A DNA stretch of 64,000 bases from Rhodocyclales bacterium (GCA_016235765.1 JACRIZ010000014.1:1-64000); one strand, 5' to 3'; positions 22,588 through 34,342 are shown, counted from the first letter of the stretch. Notes: generated by a model from the sequence alone, not told the origin. A program made the numbers and translations.

Positions 22588-24735
22588 ATGAATCTCCTCG
22601 AAGGCCTCAATCCGGAACAACTGGCGGCGGTTACCCTGCCGCGCCAGCATGCCCTGATCCTCGCCGGAGCCGGTTCCGGGAAAACGCGAGTGCTCACTAC
22701 GCGCATCGCGTGGCTGATCGCCACCAACCAGATGACGCCGCAACAGGTGTTGGCGGTCACTTTCACCAACAAGGCCGCCAAGGAGATGATGGCGCGGCTG
22801 ACGGCGATGTTGCCGATCAACGTGCGCGGCATGTGGATCGGTACCTTCCACGGCCTGTGCAACCGCCTGCTGCGCACCCATTACCGAGATGCCGGCCTGC
22901 CGCAACTGTTCCAGATTCTTGATTCGTCGGATCAGTTGTCGGCCATCAAGCGGCTCTTGAAGTCGCTCAACGTCGATGACGAGAAGTATCCGCCGCGCGA
23001 GTTGCAGCATTTCATCAACGGCCAGAAGGAGCAGGGCCTGCGGTCGAGCGCCGTGGAGGCCTGGGACGCCTACACGAAGAGGCGCGTCGAGTTGTACGAG
23101 GCTTACGATGCCCAGTGCAACAAGGAAGGTGTGGTCGATTTCGCCGAACTGCTGCTGCGCTGCTTCGAACTGCTCACCCGCAACGAGGCGCTGCGCCGCC
23201 ATTACCAGGAGCGTTTTCGCTACGTCCTGGTGGACGAGTTCCAGGACACCAACGTCCTGCAATACAAGTGGCTGAAGCTCTTGACCGGGCCCGAGGCGGC
23301 GATGTTCGCCGTCGGCGACGACGACCAGTCGATCTATGCCTTCCGCGGTGCGGACGTCGGCAACATGCGCGACTTCGAGCGCGAGTACAAGGTGGCCAAC
23401 GTCATCCGCCTGGAGCACAACTACCGTTCGCACGGCAACATCCTCGATGCCGCCAACGCCATTATCAAGAACAACGAGAACCGGCTGGGCAAGAACCTGT
23501 GGACCGATGCCGGCGCCGGCGAGCCGATTCGCGTCTTCGAGGCCAATTCCGACCTCGACGAGGCGCGCTGGATCGTCGAGGAGATCAAGGCGCTGGCGCG
23601 CGACGGCCATGCGCGCGCCGAGATCGCGCTGCTCTACCGCTCCAATGCGCAGTCGCGGGTGCTGGAACACGCACTCTTCTCGGCCGGCCTGCCCTACCGG
23701 GTGTATGGCGGGCTGCGCTTCTTCGAGCGCCAGGAGATCAAGCATGCGCTCGCCTACCTGCGCCTGATCGCCAACCCGGACGACGACACCTCGTTTGCCC
23801 GCGTGGTGAATTTCCCGACGCGCGGCATCGGCGCGCGCAGCATCGAGGTCTTGCAGGACGCTGCCAAGGCGGCAGGCTCCAGCCTGTTCGCGGCCTCGGC
23901 GCAGACTGGTGGCAAGGCTGCGGCATTCGTCGCGTTGATTGCCAGAATGAAGGAATCCGCGCACCTGCCGCTACCGGAACTCGTCGATCACGTCGTCGAA
24001 CTCTCCGGCCTGCGCGAGCACTACCAGGCCGACAAGGAGGGCCAGGACCGGCTCGCCAACCTGGACGAACTCGTCAATGCCGCCGCCAGCTTTGTCGCCG
24101 AGGAAGGCGTAGTCGGCGCCGAGGGCGAGTTGTCCGCCGACCTGATCGCTTTCCTTGCCCATGCCGCTCTCGAAGCCGGCGAGCACCAGGCCGGGGAAGG
24201 CGACGATGCGCTGCAGTTGATGACCACGCATTCGGCCAAGGGACTGGAATTCAATGTCGTCTTCCTCTCGGGACTGGAGGAGGGCCTGTTTCCCCACGAG
24301 AACTCCCTGGTCGAGCGCGACGGCCTGGAAGAGGAGCGCCGCCTGATGTACGTCGCCGTCACCCGCGCGCGACAGCGGCTCTACCTCTCGCACGCGCAGA
24401 CGCGCATGCTGCACGGCCAGACGCGCTACAACCTGCCCTCGCGCTTCATCGAGGAAATCCCGGCCGGCCTCGTCAAATGGCTGACACCGAAGCTGGCGCA
24501 GCACCTCGGCGTGCCGTCACGGCTGACTTCCGAAGCGCCGCGCCCCAGCTACGCGCCGCGCAGCGGCGGCGGGACTGGCTATCGCATCGGCCAGGGCGTG
24601 CGCCACGCCAAGTTCGGCGAAGGCATCATCGTCAATCTCGAGGGCGGCGGCGAGGATGCCCGCGCGCAGATCAACTTCGGCGGTGCCGGCATGAAGTGGC
24701 TGGCGCTGTCGGTCGCGAAACTGGAGAGCGTCTGA
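22588..24735 (+). CDS. UvrD/Rep-family ATP-dependent DNA helicase
   Basis: LAGAGSGKTRVLTTRIAWLI, VDEFQDTN, VGDDDQSIYAFRGA, TTHSAKGLEF. Confidence 0.93.
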   Translation: MNLLEGLNPEQLAAVTLPRQHALILAGAGSGKTRVLTTRIAWLIATNQMTPQQVLAVTFTNKAAKEMMARLTAMLPINVRGMWIGTFHGLCNRLLRTHYRDAGLPQLFQILDSSDQLSAIKRLLKSLNVDDEKYPPRELQHFINGQKEQGLRSSAVEAWDAYTKRRVELYEAYDAQCNKEGVVDFAELLLRCFELLTRNEALRRHYQERFRYVLVDEFQDTNVLQYKWLKLLTGPEAAMFAVGDDDQSIYAFRGADVGNMRDFEREYKVANVIRLEHNYRSHGNILDAANAIIKNNENRLGKNLWTDAGAGEPIRVFEANSDLDEARWIVEEIKALARDGHARAEIALLYRSNAQSRVLEHALFSAGLPYRVYGGLRFFERQEIKHALAYLRLIANPDDDTSFARVVNFPTRGIGARSIEVLQDAAKAAGSSLFAASAQTGGKAAAFVALIARMKESAHLPLPELVDHVVELSGLREHYQADKEGQDRLANLDELVNAAASFVAEEGVVGAEGELSADLIAFLAHAALEAGEHQAGEGDDALQLMTTHSAKGLEFNVVFLSGLEEGLFPHENSLVERDGLEEERRLMYVAVTRARQRLYLSHAQTRMLHGQTRYNLPSRFIEEIPAGLVKWLTPKLAQHLGVPSRLTSEAPRPSYAPRSGGGTGYRIGQGVRHAKFGEGIIVNLEGGGEDARAQINFGGAGMKWLALSVAKLESV

Positions 24736-25526
24736 TGAACACGATCCGCGCCAACGGCATCGACATTCGCTACGACGTGCAGGGCAATGGTCCGTGGTTG
24801 ATCATGGCGCATTCGCTGGGCACCGACCTGACCTTATGGGACGAGCAGTTGCCTGCGCTGACGCCGCATTTCCGCGTACTGTGCTTCGACATCCGCGGCC
24901 ACGGCGGCAGCAGCGCGCCGGACCAGCCCTACGACTTCGCCATGCTGGCCGACGATGCGCTCGGCCTGATGGACGCCCTCGGTATCGAGCATGCCCACTT
25001 CTGCGGCATCTCCATGGGCGGCATGATCGCGCAGCATGTCGCGCTGGCCGCGCCGCAGCGGATCGACAAGCTGGTACTGGTCAGCACTACCAGCGGCTAT
25101 CCGCCGGAAGCGCGCGCCCTGTGGGCCGAGCGCATCGCCGGTGTGCGCCGCAACGGCATCGAGCCGCTGGTGGCGCCAACGCTGGAGCGCTGGTTTACCG
25201 CCCCATACCGTGCAGCGCACCCCGAGGTAATGGCGCGCATCGGCAATCTGATCCGCGCCGCGCCGGCCGCAGGTTACATCGGCAGCGGCCAGGCCATCGC
25301 GGCCCTTGACGTCACCGACCGCCTGCCCGCCTTGCGCTGCCCGACGCTGGTGCTTGCCGGCGCCGACGACGCCGGTACTCCGCCGGCCATGGGCAGGACA
25401 ATCGCGGCGCAGATTGGCGGCGCCCGCTTCGAACTGATTCCATCAGCGTCGCATCTGTGCAATGTCGAGCAGTCGACTTCGTTCAATCGCATCCTCGCGA
25501 AATTCCTGACCAGCCAACCCGATTGA
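24735..25526 (+). CDS. alpha/beta hydrolase, 3-oxoadipate enol-lactonase-like
   Basis: HFCGISMGGMIAQH nucleophile elbow, FDIRGHGGSSAP. Confidence 0.8.
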   Translation: MNTIRANGIDIRYDVQGNGPWLIMAHSLGTDLTLWDEQLPALTPHFRVLCFDIRGHGGSSAPDQPYDFAMLADDALGLMDALGIEHAHFCGISMGGMIAQHVALAAPQRIDKLVLVSTTSGYPPEARALWAERIAGVRRNGIEPLVAPTLERWFTAPYRAAHPEVMARIGNLIRAAPAAGYIGSGQAIAALDVTDRLPALRCPTLVLAGADDAGTPPAMGRTIAAQIGGARFELIPSASHLCNVEQSTSFNRILAKFLTSQPD

Positions 25527-25550
25527 GCGAGTCTAACTAAAGTGATAAAG

Positions 25551-25593
25551 TCCATGCATAAGGCGTAGCCTTGCATATGCCTGGACAACGTCC
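25551..25593 (+). promoter_or_regulatory. possible structured 5' leader upstream of substrate-binding protein gene
   Basis: tccatgcataaggcgtagccttgcatatgcctgga folds as a bulged hairpin, overlapping a second small hairpin ggacaacgtcc. Confidence 0.3.
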
Positions 25594-25614
25594 GGGGACC
25601 CTGCGGAGGGGACG

Positions 25615-26631
25615 ATGAGACGCATCGCCAAGGTGGCATTGGGACTTGCCGCCGCAGCATCGCTAGGCGCATTCGCGCTCCAGCCGGCGGCGCTGATGCA
25701 GTGGCTTGGCTGTTGCCAGCAGACGGAAACCATCCGCCTCGGCGCCTACGAAGGTGACGTCGGCGCCTTGGCCTGGATTGCGCAGGAGCAGGGTTTCTAC
25801 CGGAAGGTTGGCCTGGACGTCGAGCTGAAGGGCTATCCGTCGGGCAAGGAAGCGGCCGATGCCCTGAGCGCCGGACTGGTCGATGTGGCCATGGCCTCGG
25901 AATTCGTCGTCGCCTCGCGCAGTTTTACCGAGCCCGATCTGCGCATCCTCGGCAGCGTCGCCTTCTATCGCAACAAGGGCGTCGTCGGACGTCGCGACCG
26001 TGGCATTTCCGCACCCACGGACCTCAAGGGCAAGCGCATCGGCGTGACCTCGCCGTCGGGCGCCGAATATTCCCTGAACGTGTTCCTGGCGCTGTACGGC
26101 CTGACCGTGCAGGACGTCAAGCTCGTCAGGCTGTCGCCGAAGCAAATCGTCGAATCGATCGGCAAAGGCGATATTGACGCCGCGATCACCTGGGATCCGC
26201 ACGTGCGCACCATCGAGCAGGCTCTCGGCGCGAACGGCGTCAGCTTCCAGGGCGATGGACTCGACGTCTATCTGCTGCTGGTGACGCGGCAGGAAACGGC
26301 CACGACCGCGAGCAAGGCGGTCGCCAGGATGTTCCGCGCCCTGGTGCTGGCCGAGGAGTGGGCGCGCGCGCATCCCGAAGAGGCGAAGGGCTACATCGCC
26401 ACCCGCTTCAAGCTCGATCCCGCCTATGTCGAATCGATGTGGTGGCGAACGCAACTGGCGGTTACACTGCCGCAGGAACTCCTGACGGCGCTGGACAGCG
26501 AGGCGCGCTGGCTGGACGAACAGGACGACTCGCGCGACAGCATCCCGAACTACTCGCAGTTCATTCGTCCGGACGAACTGCTGTTGGTCAAGCCGGTGGC
26601 CGTCACCCTGCTAAGCAGCAAGCAGCCGTGA
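25615..26631 (+). CDS. NitT/TauT-family (NMT1/SsuA-like) substrate-binding protein
   Basis: RLGAYEGDVGALAWIAQEQGFYRKVGLDVELKGYPSGKEAADAL; N-terminal signal. Confidence 0.85.
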   Translation: MRRIAKVALGLAAAASLGAFALQPAALMQWLGCCQQTETIRLGAYEGDVGALAWIAQEQGFYRKVGLDVELKGYPSGKEAADALSAGLVDVAMASEFVVASRSFTEPDLRILGSVAFYRNKGVVGRRDRGISAPTDLKGKRIGVTSPSGAEYSLNVFLALYGLTVQDVKLVRLSPKQIVESIGKGDIDAAITWDPHVRTIEQALGANGVSFQGDGLDVYLLLVTRQETATTASKAVARMFRALVLAEEWARAHPEEAKGYIATRFKLDPAYVESMWWRTQLAVTLPQELLTALDSEARWLDEQDDSRDSIPNYSQFIRPDELLLVKPVAVTLLSSKQP

Positions 26632-26635
26632 CCTG

Positions 26636-28690
26636 ATGCAGCGCGTCCGGGTCGGTACGGGTTTCCACCTCAGTCTTGCCATCGGCGCCCTGCTGATCGC
26701 GGCGGCCATTGCGGCGCTGGGTTTCGTCCAGTGGCAGGCTGCCGAGGCGGTCGAACGCAACAAGACGCTCGATAACGTGGTTACCGAGGGCCTGCAGTTG
26801 GTTCAGTTGACCAACGAGGTGCTGCTGTACAAACAGGAGCGGGCGGTGACGCAGTGGCGCGGCCAGTTCGACCATGTCACCGCCGCCGTCGGCATGGCGC
26901 TGGGGCCCGCCGACGGCAGCGACGTCCAGTTGCGCAAGATCGACACCCGGTTGACCGATATGCGGCTCCTGTTCGAGCGCCTGGCGAGCCCGGACGCCGA
27001 CCACGGCGACAGCCGCGCGGCGCAGGACGTGGCGGGCATCCTGTCCTCGCAACTCTTCCAGAAGACCGTCCTGCTGCAGACCTCCCTGCGCAGCCTGAAG
27101 ACGTTTTCCGATGATCAGATCAAGGGCTCCTACGATGCCGCCAAGGAACGTACCCTGCTGACCTTCGGGCTGCTCGCGGCCCTGATGGCCCTGTTCGGCA
27201 TCGTCGTTTCGGTGCTGTTCCGCAACGTCGTCCTGCGTCCGCTGCAAGGCCTGGAACTGGCGATCCGCCGGGTCAATGCCGGCGACGCGAAGCAGCGCGC
27301 GGACTTGTGCGCCGACGACGAGATCGGCATGGTGTCGAGGGCCTTCAACGGTCTGCTCGACCAGCAGGAAGAGCACCGCCGCCAGTTGCAGTATCTCGCC
27401 TACCACGATGTGCTGACCGGCCTGCCCAACCAGTTGCTGGTCAAGGACCGCCTGGTGCAGGCGATCGCCTTCGCCGGTCGTTCCGGCAACCGGGTGGCGC
27501 TGTTGTTTCTCGACCTCGACAACTTCAAGACCATCAACGATTCGCTCGGCCATCCGGTCGGCGACGCGCTGTTGCGCGCGGTGTCCGAACGCCTGGTCGG
27601 CTGCATCCGCGACACCGACACCGTCGCCCGCCAGGGCGGCGACGAATTCCTGGTCATCCTGTCTGACGTGCAAAGCTCCGACGACATCGCCGCGCTGGCC
27701 GAGAAGCTCCTCGAACGCCTGACCGTGCCCTTCCAGATCGAAGGGCACGACCTGTCCACTTCGGCATCGATCGGCATCGCCATCCACCCGGACGACAGCC
27801 GCGACTTCGACACCTTGCTGAAGAAGGCCGATACCGCGCTCTACGAGGCCAAGGCGGCCGGCCGCAACGCCTATCGGTTCTTCACCGAGCGCATGAACGT
27901 CGAGGCCTCGGAGTACCTGCAGGTGCGCAGCGGCCTGCGTCGGGCGATCGAGAACCGCGAATTCGAACTCCATTACCAGCCGCAGATCGACCTCGCCACC
28001 GGCGCCCTGGTCGGCGTGGAGGCCTTGATCCGCTGGCAGCATCCGCAGCAGGGCTGGATTCCGCCGGCCCGCTTCATACCGGTGGCCGAGGACAGCGGGC
28101 TGATCGTCGCGATCGGTGAGTGGGTGCTGCGCGAGGCTTGCCGGCAGCTCGCCGAATGGCGCTCGAGCGGGCTGCCCGAACTCACCGTGGCGGTCAACCT
28201 GTCGGGCGTCCAGTTCAAGCGCGGCATGGTCGAGCGCTCGGTCATGGCGGCGCTGCAGGAATTCGACCTGCCGGCCCGCTTGCTCGAACTGGAACTGACC
28301 GAATCGATCCTGATCAAGGACACCGAGAGTGTGCTGGCCACGGTACGGCGCCTGAAGGACATTGGCGTCAGGCTGTCGATCGACGACTTCGGTACCGGCT
28401 ATTCCAGCCTTTCCTACCTGAAGCGCTTCAACGTCGACAAGCTGAAAATCGACCAGTCCTTCGTGCGCGATTTCACCAGCGATCCCGACGATGCCGCCAT
28501 CGTGCGCGCCATCATCCAGATGGCCAGATCGTTGAACCTGCGCACCATCGCCGAGGGCGTCGAGACGGCACATGTACGCGACCAGTTGGCCGCCTTCAAC
28601 TGCGACGAGGCGCAGGGCTATTACTTCGCGCGACCGATGCCGGCTGCCGATTTCGAGCGCTTCGTGGCCGCGCGCGCCAGCTCGTCGTAG
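26636..28690 (+). CDS. sensor with periplasmic region, HAMP, GGDEF and EAL domains
   Basis: TM-periplasmic-TM-HAMP; [11 protein letters not shown] and [11 protein letters not shown]...[17 protein letters not shown]. Confidence 0.93.
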   Translation: MQRVRVGTGFHLSLAIGALLIAAAIAALGFVQWQAAEAVERNKTLDNVVTEGLQLVQLTNEVLLYKQERAVTQWRGQFDHVTAAVGMALGPADGSDVQLRKIDTRLTDMRLLFERLASPDADHGDSRAAQDVAGILSSQLFQKTVLLQTSLRSLKTFSDDQIKGSYDAAKERTLLTFGLLAALMALFGIVVSVLFRNVVLRPLQGLELAIRRVNAGDAKQRADLCADDEIGMVSRAFNGLLDQQEEHRRQLQYLAYHDVLTGLPNQLLVKDRLVQAIAFAGRSGNRVALLFLDLDNFKTINDSLGHPVGDALLRAVSERLVGCIRDTDTVARQGGDEFLVILSDVQSSDDIAALAEKLLERLTVPFQIEGHDLSTSASIGIAIHPDDSRDFDTLLKKADTALYEAKAAGRNAYRFFTERMNVEASEYLQVRSGLRRAIENREFELHYQPQIDLATGALVGVEALIRWQHPQQGWIPPARFIPVAEDSGLIVAIGEWVLREACRQLAEWRSSGLPELTVAVNLSGVQFKRGMVERSVMAALQEFDLPARLLELELTESILIKDTESVLATVRRLKDIGVRLSIDDFGTGYSSLSYLKRFNVDKLKIDQSFVRDFTSDPDDAAIVRAIIQMARSLNLRTIAEGVETAHVRDQLAAFNCDEAQGYYFARPMPAADFERFVAARASSS

Positions 28691-29433
28691 AGCGCCGTAA
28701 ACTCGACCGAGAGTTTGTGGCTGCGGTCGAGGTGGATCATCGGCCTGGCCTGCTGGTGCGACTCCTTGATCTTCACCGAGGCCGAGAGATGGCTGTCCAG
28801 CACCGGCAGTTGCTCGGCCCGCAATTCGTCGACGACCTGCTGCGGCAGCGTGGCGCGCGGCTGGAACTGGTTGACCACGATGCCTTCGATGACCAGGTCG
28901 GCATTATGGTCGGCGCGGATCTCGGCGACGTTGTCCATCAGCGTGTAGAGCGCGCGGCGGGCGAACTCGTCGCAGTCGAAGGGAATCAGGCAGGCGTCGG
29001 CGGCGATCAGCGCAGAGCGGGTGTAGAAGTGCAGCGCCGGCGGCGTGTCGATCCAGATCTGATCGAAGTCCTCCAGGGCGTCGAGCGCCTCGCGCAGCTT
29101 GTAGATCTTGTAGCGCGATTCGAGCTTGGCCTGCAGTTCCTCCAGTGCCGCGTCGGCCGGCAGCACGAACAGGTTCTCGAACGGCGTCGCAACCAGGAAT
29201 TCTTCGGTCGCCTTCGGCCGCAGCTTGAAATTCAGCATCTGGTCGAAGAACTCGGTGGCCGTGTTCTCCACCGCCTCGGCTTGGTCGCCGAGCAGGTAGC
29301 GCGTCGAATTCGCCTGGGGATCGAGGTCGACCACCAGGGTGCGCTGACCGCGGGAGGCCGCGACCGCGGCGAGGTTGCAGGTGATCGTGCTCTTGCCGAC
29401 CCCGCCCTTCTGATTGAAGACGACGCGCTTCAT
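28621..29433 (-). CDS. ParA/Soj-like ATPase
   Basis: [16 protein letters not shown] deviant Walker A. Confidence 0.9.
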   Translation of the reverse strand: MKRVVFNQKGGVGKSTITCNLAAVAASRGQRTLVVDLDPQANSTRYLLGDQAEAVENTATEFFDQMLNFKLRPKATEEFLVATPFENLFVLPADAALEELQAKLESRYKIYKLREALDALEDFDQIWIDTPPALHFYTRSALIAADACLIPFDCDEFARRALYTLMDNVAEIRADHNADLVIEGIVVNQFQPRATLPQQVVDELRAEQLPVLDSHLSASVKIKESHQQARPMIHLDRSHKLSVEFTALYDELARAATKRSKSAAGIGRAK

Positions 29434-29581
29434 GGCATGGCTACCGGTGGTGGAGAGGCGCAAATTCTCCCACAGCCGAAACGGGAATGGTGCGCTGCAA
29501 TAACACCTGAATAGACCGCCCTAATGGTTGTATCAGGCCGCAACGGGTAAACTTGCGCCTTGTTCCCCCACGCCCACCATC

Positions 29582-31870
29582 ATGGATAACAATCAAAACA
29601 CCGATCTGTCGACTGCTGCGCTCGAGTACCACGAGTTCCCGACGCCCGGAAAAATCGCCGTCGTCCCGACCAAGGGGCTGACCAACCAGCGCGACCTCGC
29701 GCTTGCCTATTCGCCCGGCGTCGCCGCCGCCTGCGACGCCATCGTCGCCGATCCCGGCGCGGCGTCGCGGTTCACGTCGCGTGCCAACCTGGTTGCCGTC
29801 GTCACCAACGGCACGGCCGTCCTGGGGCTGGGCAACATCGGCCCCCTGGCCGCCAAGCCGGTCATGGAAGGCAAGGGCGTGCTGTTCAAGAAATTCTCCG
29901 GCATCGACGTCTTCGACATCGAACTCAACGAGCCCGATCCCGACAAGCTGATCGACCACATCGCGGCCATGGAGCCGACCTTCGGCGGCATCAACCTCGA
30001 AGACATCAAGGCGCCCGAGTGCTTCTACGTCGAGGCGAAACTCCGCGAGCGGATGAAGATTCCGGTCTTCCACGATGACCAGCACGGTACCGCCATCGTC
30101 GTCGGCGCGGCGCTCTTGAACGGCCTGCACCTGGTCGGCAAGCACATCGGGGAAGTGAAGCTGGTCACCTCCGGCGCCGGCGCCGCGGCCCTGGCCTGCC
30201 TCGACCTGCTGGTGAACCTCGGCGTCAAGGTAGAGAACGTCTGGGTCACCGACCTCGAGGGGCTCGTCTACGAGGGCCGTACCAAGCTGATGGACCCGAT
30301 CAAGGCGCGCTACGCCAAGAAGACGGAGCAGCGCACGCTCGCCGAGGCGATTGCGGGCGCCGACGTCTTCCTCGGCCTGTCGGCTGGCGGCGTGCTGAAG
30401 CCCGAGATGGTGGCCAAGATGGCCGCCGAGCCGCTGATCTTCGCCCTGGCCAACCCGACGCCCGAGATCCTGCCCGACGAGGTGAAGAAGGTCCGCGACG
30501 ACGCGATCATGGCCACGGGCCGCTCGGACTATCCGAACCAGGTGAACAACGTGCTGTGCTTCCCGTTCATCTTCCGCGGCGCGCTCGATGCCGGCGCGAC
30601 CACCATCACCGAGCACATGAAGCTGGCCGCGGTGCGCGCGCTGGCGGAACTTGCGCAGGCCGAAAGCTCAGACGTGGTCGACCGCGCCTATGGCGGCGAG
30701 TCGCAGCGGTTCGGCCCCGAGTATCTGATCCCGCGGCCGTTCGACCCGCGCCTGATCGTCAAGGTGGCGCCGGCCGTAGCCCAGGCGGCAGCAGAGTCAG
30801 GCGTGGCGACGCGCCCCATCGCCGATCTCGACGCCTATCGCGAGCGCCTGAACAGTTTCGTTTACCACTCCGGCTTCGTCATGAAGCCGGTATTCGCCGC
30901 CGCCAAGAAGAGCCCCAAACGCATCGTCTATTGCGAGGGCGAGGACGAGCGCACGCTGCGCGCCATTCAGGCCGTGCTCGACGAGGGCCTGGCGCAGCCG
31001 CTGGTGATCGGCCGCCCGGAGGTGATCCAGAACCGCATCGAGCGCGCCGGCCTGCGCCTGGCGGCCGGGCGGGACTTCGAGGTCATCAACCCCGACTCCG
31101 ATCCGCGCTACAAGGAGCTTTGGCAGGAGTACCACGAACTGCGCGGCCGCCAGGGCATCACGCCCGAGATCGCCAAGCAGCGCCTGCGCTCCGACAACAC
31201 CCTGATCGGCTGCATGCTGCTGCGCCGCGGCGACGTCGATGGCGTGCTGTGCGGCACGGTCGGCAAGCAGGTCAAGCATCTCAACCAAGTGCGCGACGTG
31301 ATCGGCCTGGAGCCCGGCGCGCACTGCTTTGCGGCGATGAACCTGCTGCTGCTGCCCAATCACACGCTGTTCATCTGCGACACCTACGTGAACCAGGACC
31401 CGAGCGCCGAGATGCTGGCCGAGATCACGCTGATGGCGGCCGAGGAAGTGCGCCGCTTCGGTTTGGCACCCAAGGTGGCGCTGCTGTCGCATTCCAACTT
31501 CGGCAGCCAGCGTTCCGAGTCGGCGCTGAAGATGAGCCGCACCCGCGAACTGATCGTCGAGCGTGCCCCGGACCTCGAAGTCGATGGCGAAATGCACGGC
31601 GACGCCGCGCTCGACGAGGCGATCCGCAGCCGCTTCTACCCCGACTGCAAGCTGCGCGGCCAGGCCAACCTGCTGGTGATGCCCAACCTCGATGCCGCCA
31701 ACATCGCCTTCAATCTGATCAAGGCGATCAGCGGCGACGGCATCACCGTCGGCCCCATCCTGCTCGGCGCCGCCAAGCCGGTGCATATACTGACGCCCAC
31801 CGCGACCGTGCGCAGACTGGTTAATATGACGGCCTTGGCGGTGGTCGACGCCAATCACCTCAGGAGCTGA
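29582..31870 (+). CDS. maeB: NADP-dependent malic enzyme with C-terminal phosphotransacetylase-like domain
   Basis: [34 protein letters not shown]-terminal PTA-like region. Confidence 0.93.
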   Translation: MDNNQNTDLSTAALEYHEFPTPGKIAVVPTKGLTNQRDLALAYSPGVAAACDAIVADPGAASRFTSRANLVAVVTNGTAVLGLGNIGPLAAKPVMEGKGVLFKKFSGIDVFDIELNEPDPDKLIDHIAAMEPTFGGINLEDIKAPECFYVEAKLRERMKIPVFHDDQHGTAIVVGAALLNGLHLVGKHIGEVKLVTSGAGAAALACLDLLVNLGVKVENVWVTDLEGLVYEGRTKLMDPIKARYAKKTEQRTLAEAIAGADVFLGLSAGGVLKPEMVAKMAAEPLIFALANPTPEILPDEVKKVRDDAIMATGRSDYPNQVNNVLCFPFIFRGALDAGATTITEHMKLAAVRALAELAQAESSDVVDRAYGGESQRFGPEYLIPRPFDPRLIVKVAPAVAQAAAESGVATRPIADLDAYRERLNSFVYHSGFVMKPVFAAAKKSPKRIVYCEGEDERTLRAIQAVLDEGLAQPLVIGRPEVIQNRIERAGLRLAAGRDFEVINPDSDPRYKELWQEYHELRGRQGITPEIAKQRLRSDNTLIGCMLLRRGDVDGVLCGTVGKQVKHLNQVRDVIGLEPGAHCFAAMNLLLLPNHTLFICDTYVNQDPSAEMLAEITLMAAEEVRRFGLAPKVALLSHSNFGSQRSESALKMSRTRELIVERAPDLEVDGEMHGDAALDEAIRSRFYPDCKLRGQANLLVMPNLDAANIAFNLIKAISGDGITVGPILLGAAKPVHILTPTATVRRLVNMTALAVVDANHLRS

Positions 31871-31872
31871 AG

Positions 31873-32847
31873 ATGACGCATGCCATCCGCTTCCACCAGA
31901 CCGGCGGGCCCGAAGTGCTGCGCTGGGAAGAAGTCAGCCTTGGCGACCCGCCTCCCGGCGAGGTCAGGGTCGACCACGAAGCGGTGGGCCTCAACTTCAT
32001 CGACATCTACCACCGTACCGGCCTGTATCCGCTGCCGCTGCCCTCGGGCATCGGCCTCGAGGGGGCGGGGGTGATTACCGCGGTCGGCGCGGGGGTGACG
32101 GAGTTCAAGCGCGGTGACCGCGTCGCCTATGCCGGCGGTCCGCCCGGCGCCTACGCCGAGGCGCGCAACATGCCTACCGACCGTCTGGTCAAGCTGCCCG
32201 ACGCGATCGAGTTCAAGACTGCTGCGGCGATGATGCTGCAAGGCATGACCGCGCAATACCTGCTGCGCCGCACCTACCGCGTCCAGCCGGGCGACACCAT
32301 CCTGATCCATGCCGCCGCCGGCGGCGTCGGCATGATCGTCTGCCAGTGGGCCAAGGCGCTCGGCGCCAACGTCATCGGGACGGTCAGTTCCGACGAGAAG
32401 GCGACGCTGGCGAAGGCCCATGGCTGCGACCATCCGATCATCTATACGCGCGAGAACTTCACCCAGAGGGTGCGCGAGATCACCAACGGCGAGGGTGTGC
32501 CGGTGGTGTACGACTCGATCGGCAAGGACACTTTCTTCGGTTCGCTCGACTGCCTGCGACCGTTGGGCATGATGGTCACCTTCGGCAACGCCTCCGGGCC
32601 GGTGCCGCCGCTCGACCTGCTGGAGCTCTCCAAGCGCGGCTCGCTGTTCGTCACCCGGCCGACGCTGTTCGGCTATACGGCCAAGCGCGTCGACCTGCTG
32701 GCCATGGCCGCCGAGTTGTTCGAGGTGGTGACTTCCGGCAAGGTCAAGGTCGAGGTTAACCAGACCTATCCGCTCAAGGATGCGGCGCAGGCACAGATCG
32801 ATCTCGCCGCGCGCAAGACCACCGGTTCGACGGTACTGCTGCCATGA
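31873..32847 (+). CDS. NADPH:quinone oxidoreductase (zinc-independent MDR)
   Basis: MTHAIRFHQTGGPEVLRWEEV, IHAAAGGVGMIVCQWAKALGA. Confidence 0.92.
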   Translation: MTHAIRFHQTGGPEVLRWEEVSLGDPPPGEVRVDHEAVGLNFIDIYHRTGLYPLPLPSGIGLEGAGVITAVGAGVTEFKRGDRVAYAGGPPGAYAEARNMPTDRLVKLPDAIEFKTAAAMMLQGMTAQYLLRRTYRVQPGDTILIHAAAGGVGMIVCQWAKALGANVIGTVSSDEKATLAKAHGCDHPIIYTRENFTQRVREITNGEGVPVVYDSIGKDTFFGSLDCLRPLGMMVTFGNASGPVPPLDLLELSKRGSLFVTRPTLFGYTAKRVDLLAMAAELFEVVTSGKVKVEVNQTYPLKDAAQAQIDLAARKTTGSTVLLP

Positions 32848-33470
32848 GAAGCATCATGGTCGCCAACCCGAAGGGCGGCAGCGGCAAGAGCACGCTGGCG
32901 ACCAACCTCGCCGGCTGGCTGGCCCGCCAGGGGCGTCACGTCATGCTCGGCGACATCGACCGCCAGCAGTCCTCCCGCGAATGGCTGCGCCTGCGGCCGC
33001 CCGCGTTGCCGCGCATCGACACCTGGGAGATCGAGCCGGACAAGCCGGCCAGGCCACCCAACGGCACCACCCACGCCATCCTCGATACCCCTGCCGGCAT
33101 GCACGGCAAGAAGCTGACCCATGTGCTCAAGGCGGTCGACGCCGTGCTGGTGCCGCTGCAGCCGTCGCTGTTCGACATCCTCGCCACGCGCCACTTTCTC
33201 GATGCGCTGGCCGAAGAGAAGGAAATCCGCAACCACGAAACCTTCGTCGCCATCGTCGGCAACCGCGTCGACGCGCGCACCCGCGCCGCGGGCGAACTGG
33301 AGCGTTTCCTCGGCGACGTCGGCCTGCCCGTGCTGACCTACCTGCGCGACACCCAGAACTACGTGCAGGCGGCCGCCCACGGCCTGACCATCTTCGACCT
33401 CCCTGCCTTCCGCGCCGCGCAGGACTGGGAGCAGTGGCAGCCCATCCTCGACTGGGCCGACGGGGCCTGA
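32844..33470 (+). CDS. ParA-like ATPase
   Basis: ANPKGGSGKSTLATNLAGWLA; overlaps the upstream gene by 4 bp. Confidence 0.88.
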   Translation: MRSIMVANPKGGSGKSTLATNLAGWLARQGRHVMLGDIDRQQSSREWLRLRPPALPRIDTWEIEPDKPARPPNGTTHAILDTPAGMHGKKLTHVLKAVDAVLVPLQPSLFDILATRHFLDALAEEKEIRNHETFVAIVGNRVDARTRAAGELERFLGDVGLPVLTYLRDTQNYVQAAAHGLTIFDLPAFRAAQDWEQWQPILDWADGA

Positions 33471-33527
33471 ACTCGGCCCAAGGCGGCGTACCCCCTGCGG
33501 GGCGTTCCTGCGCGAGACTATCGCGTG

Positions 33528-34265
33528 TCAGAACGTGATGTCCTGAATCGCCGGATGCAGGACGATCTCGTCGATTCGAACGTTCGGGGGGGCGTCGAGA
33601 GCGTGGGCCACAGCTCGCGCGATGTCCTCGGGCCTGAGATATGCAAGCCCCTCGCGCGTTCCTGGCGTGTGATCGTTGAAGTACGTGTCGGTTATCCCCG
33701 GACGAATCTCGGTCACGCGCAGGCCATAGCCCTGTCCCTCAAAGGCCAGGGTGCGGGACAGGGCACGCTGGGCATGCTTGCTGGCGGTGTACAGTCCGCC
33801 GGTGGCAAACGTTCGGTCGCTGACGTCGCTGGTGATGTTGACGATATGGCTCAGCAAGCCACCCGCATGCCTTCGTTTGAAGTGGGGAATGAACCACTTG
33901 CTGGTCAAGAAGGTTCCGAGCACATTGGTGTCCATGATCCGCCGGTAGTCCTCGACCGTGGCGTCTTCCAGCAAGGCGAAGGAGCCGACGCCGGCGTTGT
34001 TGACGAGCGAGTCCACACCAAGTGACGCGGCAGTATCGGCGAAGGCAATGACGCTGGCCTCGCTGGTGACATCGAGTTCCATGAAGCTCGCGCCCTCGAC
34101 CGCAGCGTCCGGTGCCCCTCGCGCGCCGCCGAGGACAGTCGCGCCGCAGCTCGCGAGCAGTTCAACAACGGCCAGGCCGATGCCGCGGCTCGCGCCCGTA
34201 ACCGCGATGGTTCGCGCGCCAAGAGATGGTGAGGTGGTAGTGCGAGTCAAAGTGGTCGGGCTCAC
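33528..34265 (-). CDS. SDR family oxidoreductase
   Basis: IAVTGASRGIGLAVVE, NNAGVG, YTASKHAQRA. Confidence 0.92.
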   Translation of the reverse strand: MSPTTLTRTTTSPSLGARTIAVTGASRGIGLAVVELLASCGATVLGGARGAPDAAVEGASFMELDVTSEASVIAFADTAASLGVDSLVNNAGVGSFALLEDATVEDYRRIMDTNVLGTFLTSKWFIPHFKRRHAGGLLSHIVNITSDVSDRTFATGGLYTASKHAQRALSRTLAFEGQGYGLRVTEIRPGITDTYFNDHTPGTREGLAYLRPEDIARAVAHALDAPPNVRIDEIVLHPAIQDITF

Positions 34266-34342
34266 ATTCCCGGGTATGGCAGTACTGGCTGACGTCTATA
34301 GCATACCCGCACCGCGGCCGGTTGTCCGCCGCCCGCAAACGC

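Noticed and set aside
23115-24734. N-terminal extension of the 803-aa ORF ahead of the alpha/beta hydrolase
   Set aside because: Out-of-frame read-through of the helicase gene; real start at 24735 follows its stop.
25551-25614. Known riboswitch (c-di-GMP GEMM or TPP) upstream of the binding protein
   Set aside because: Hairpins present, but consensus GEMM and THI core nucleotides were not recognised.
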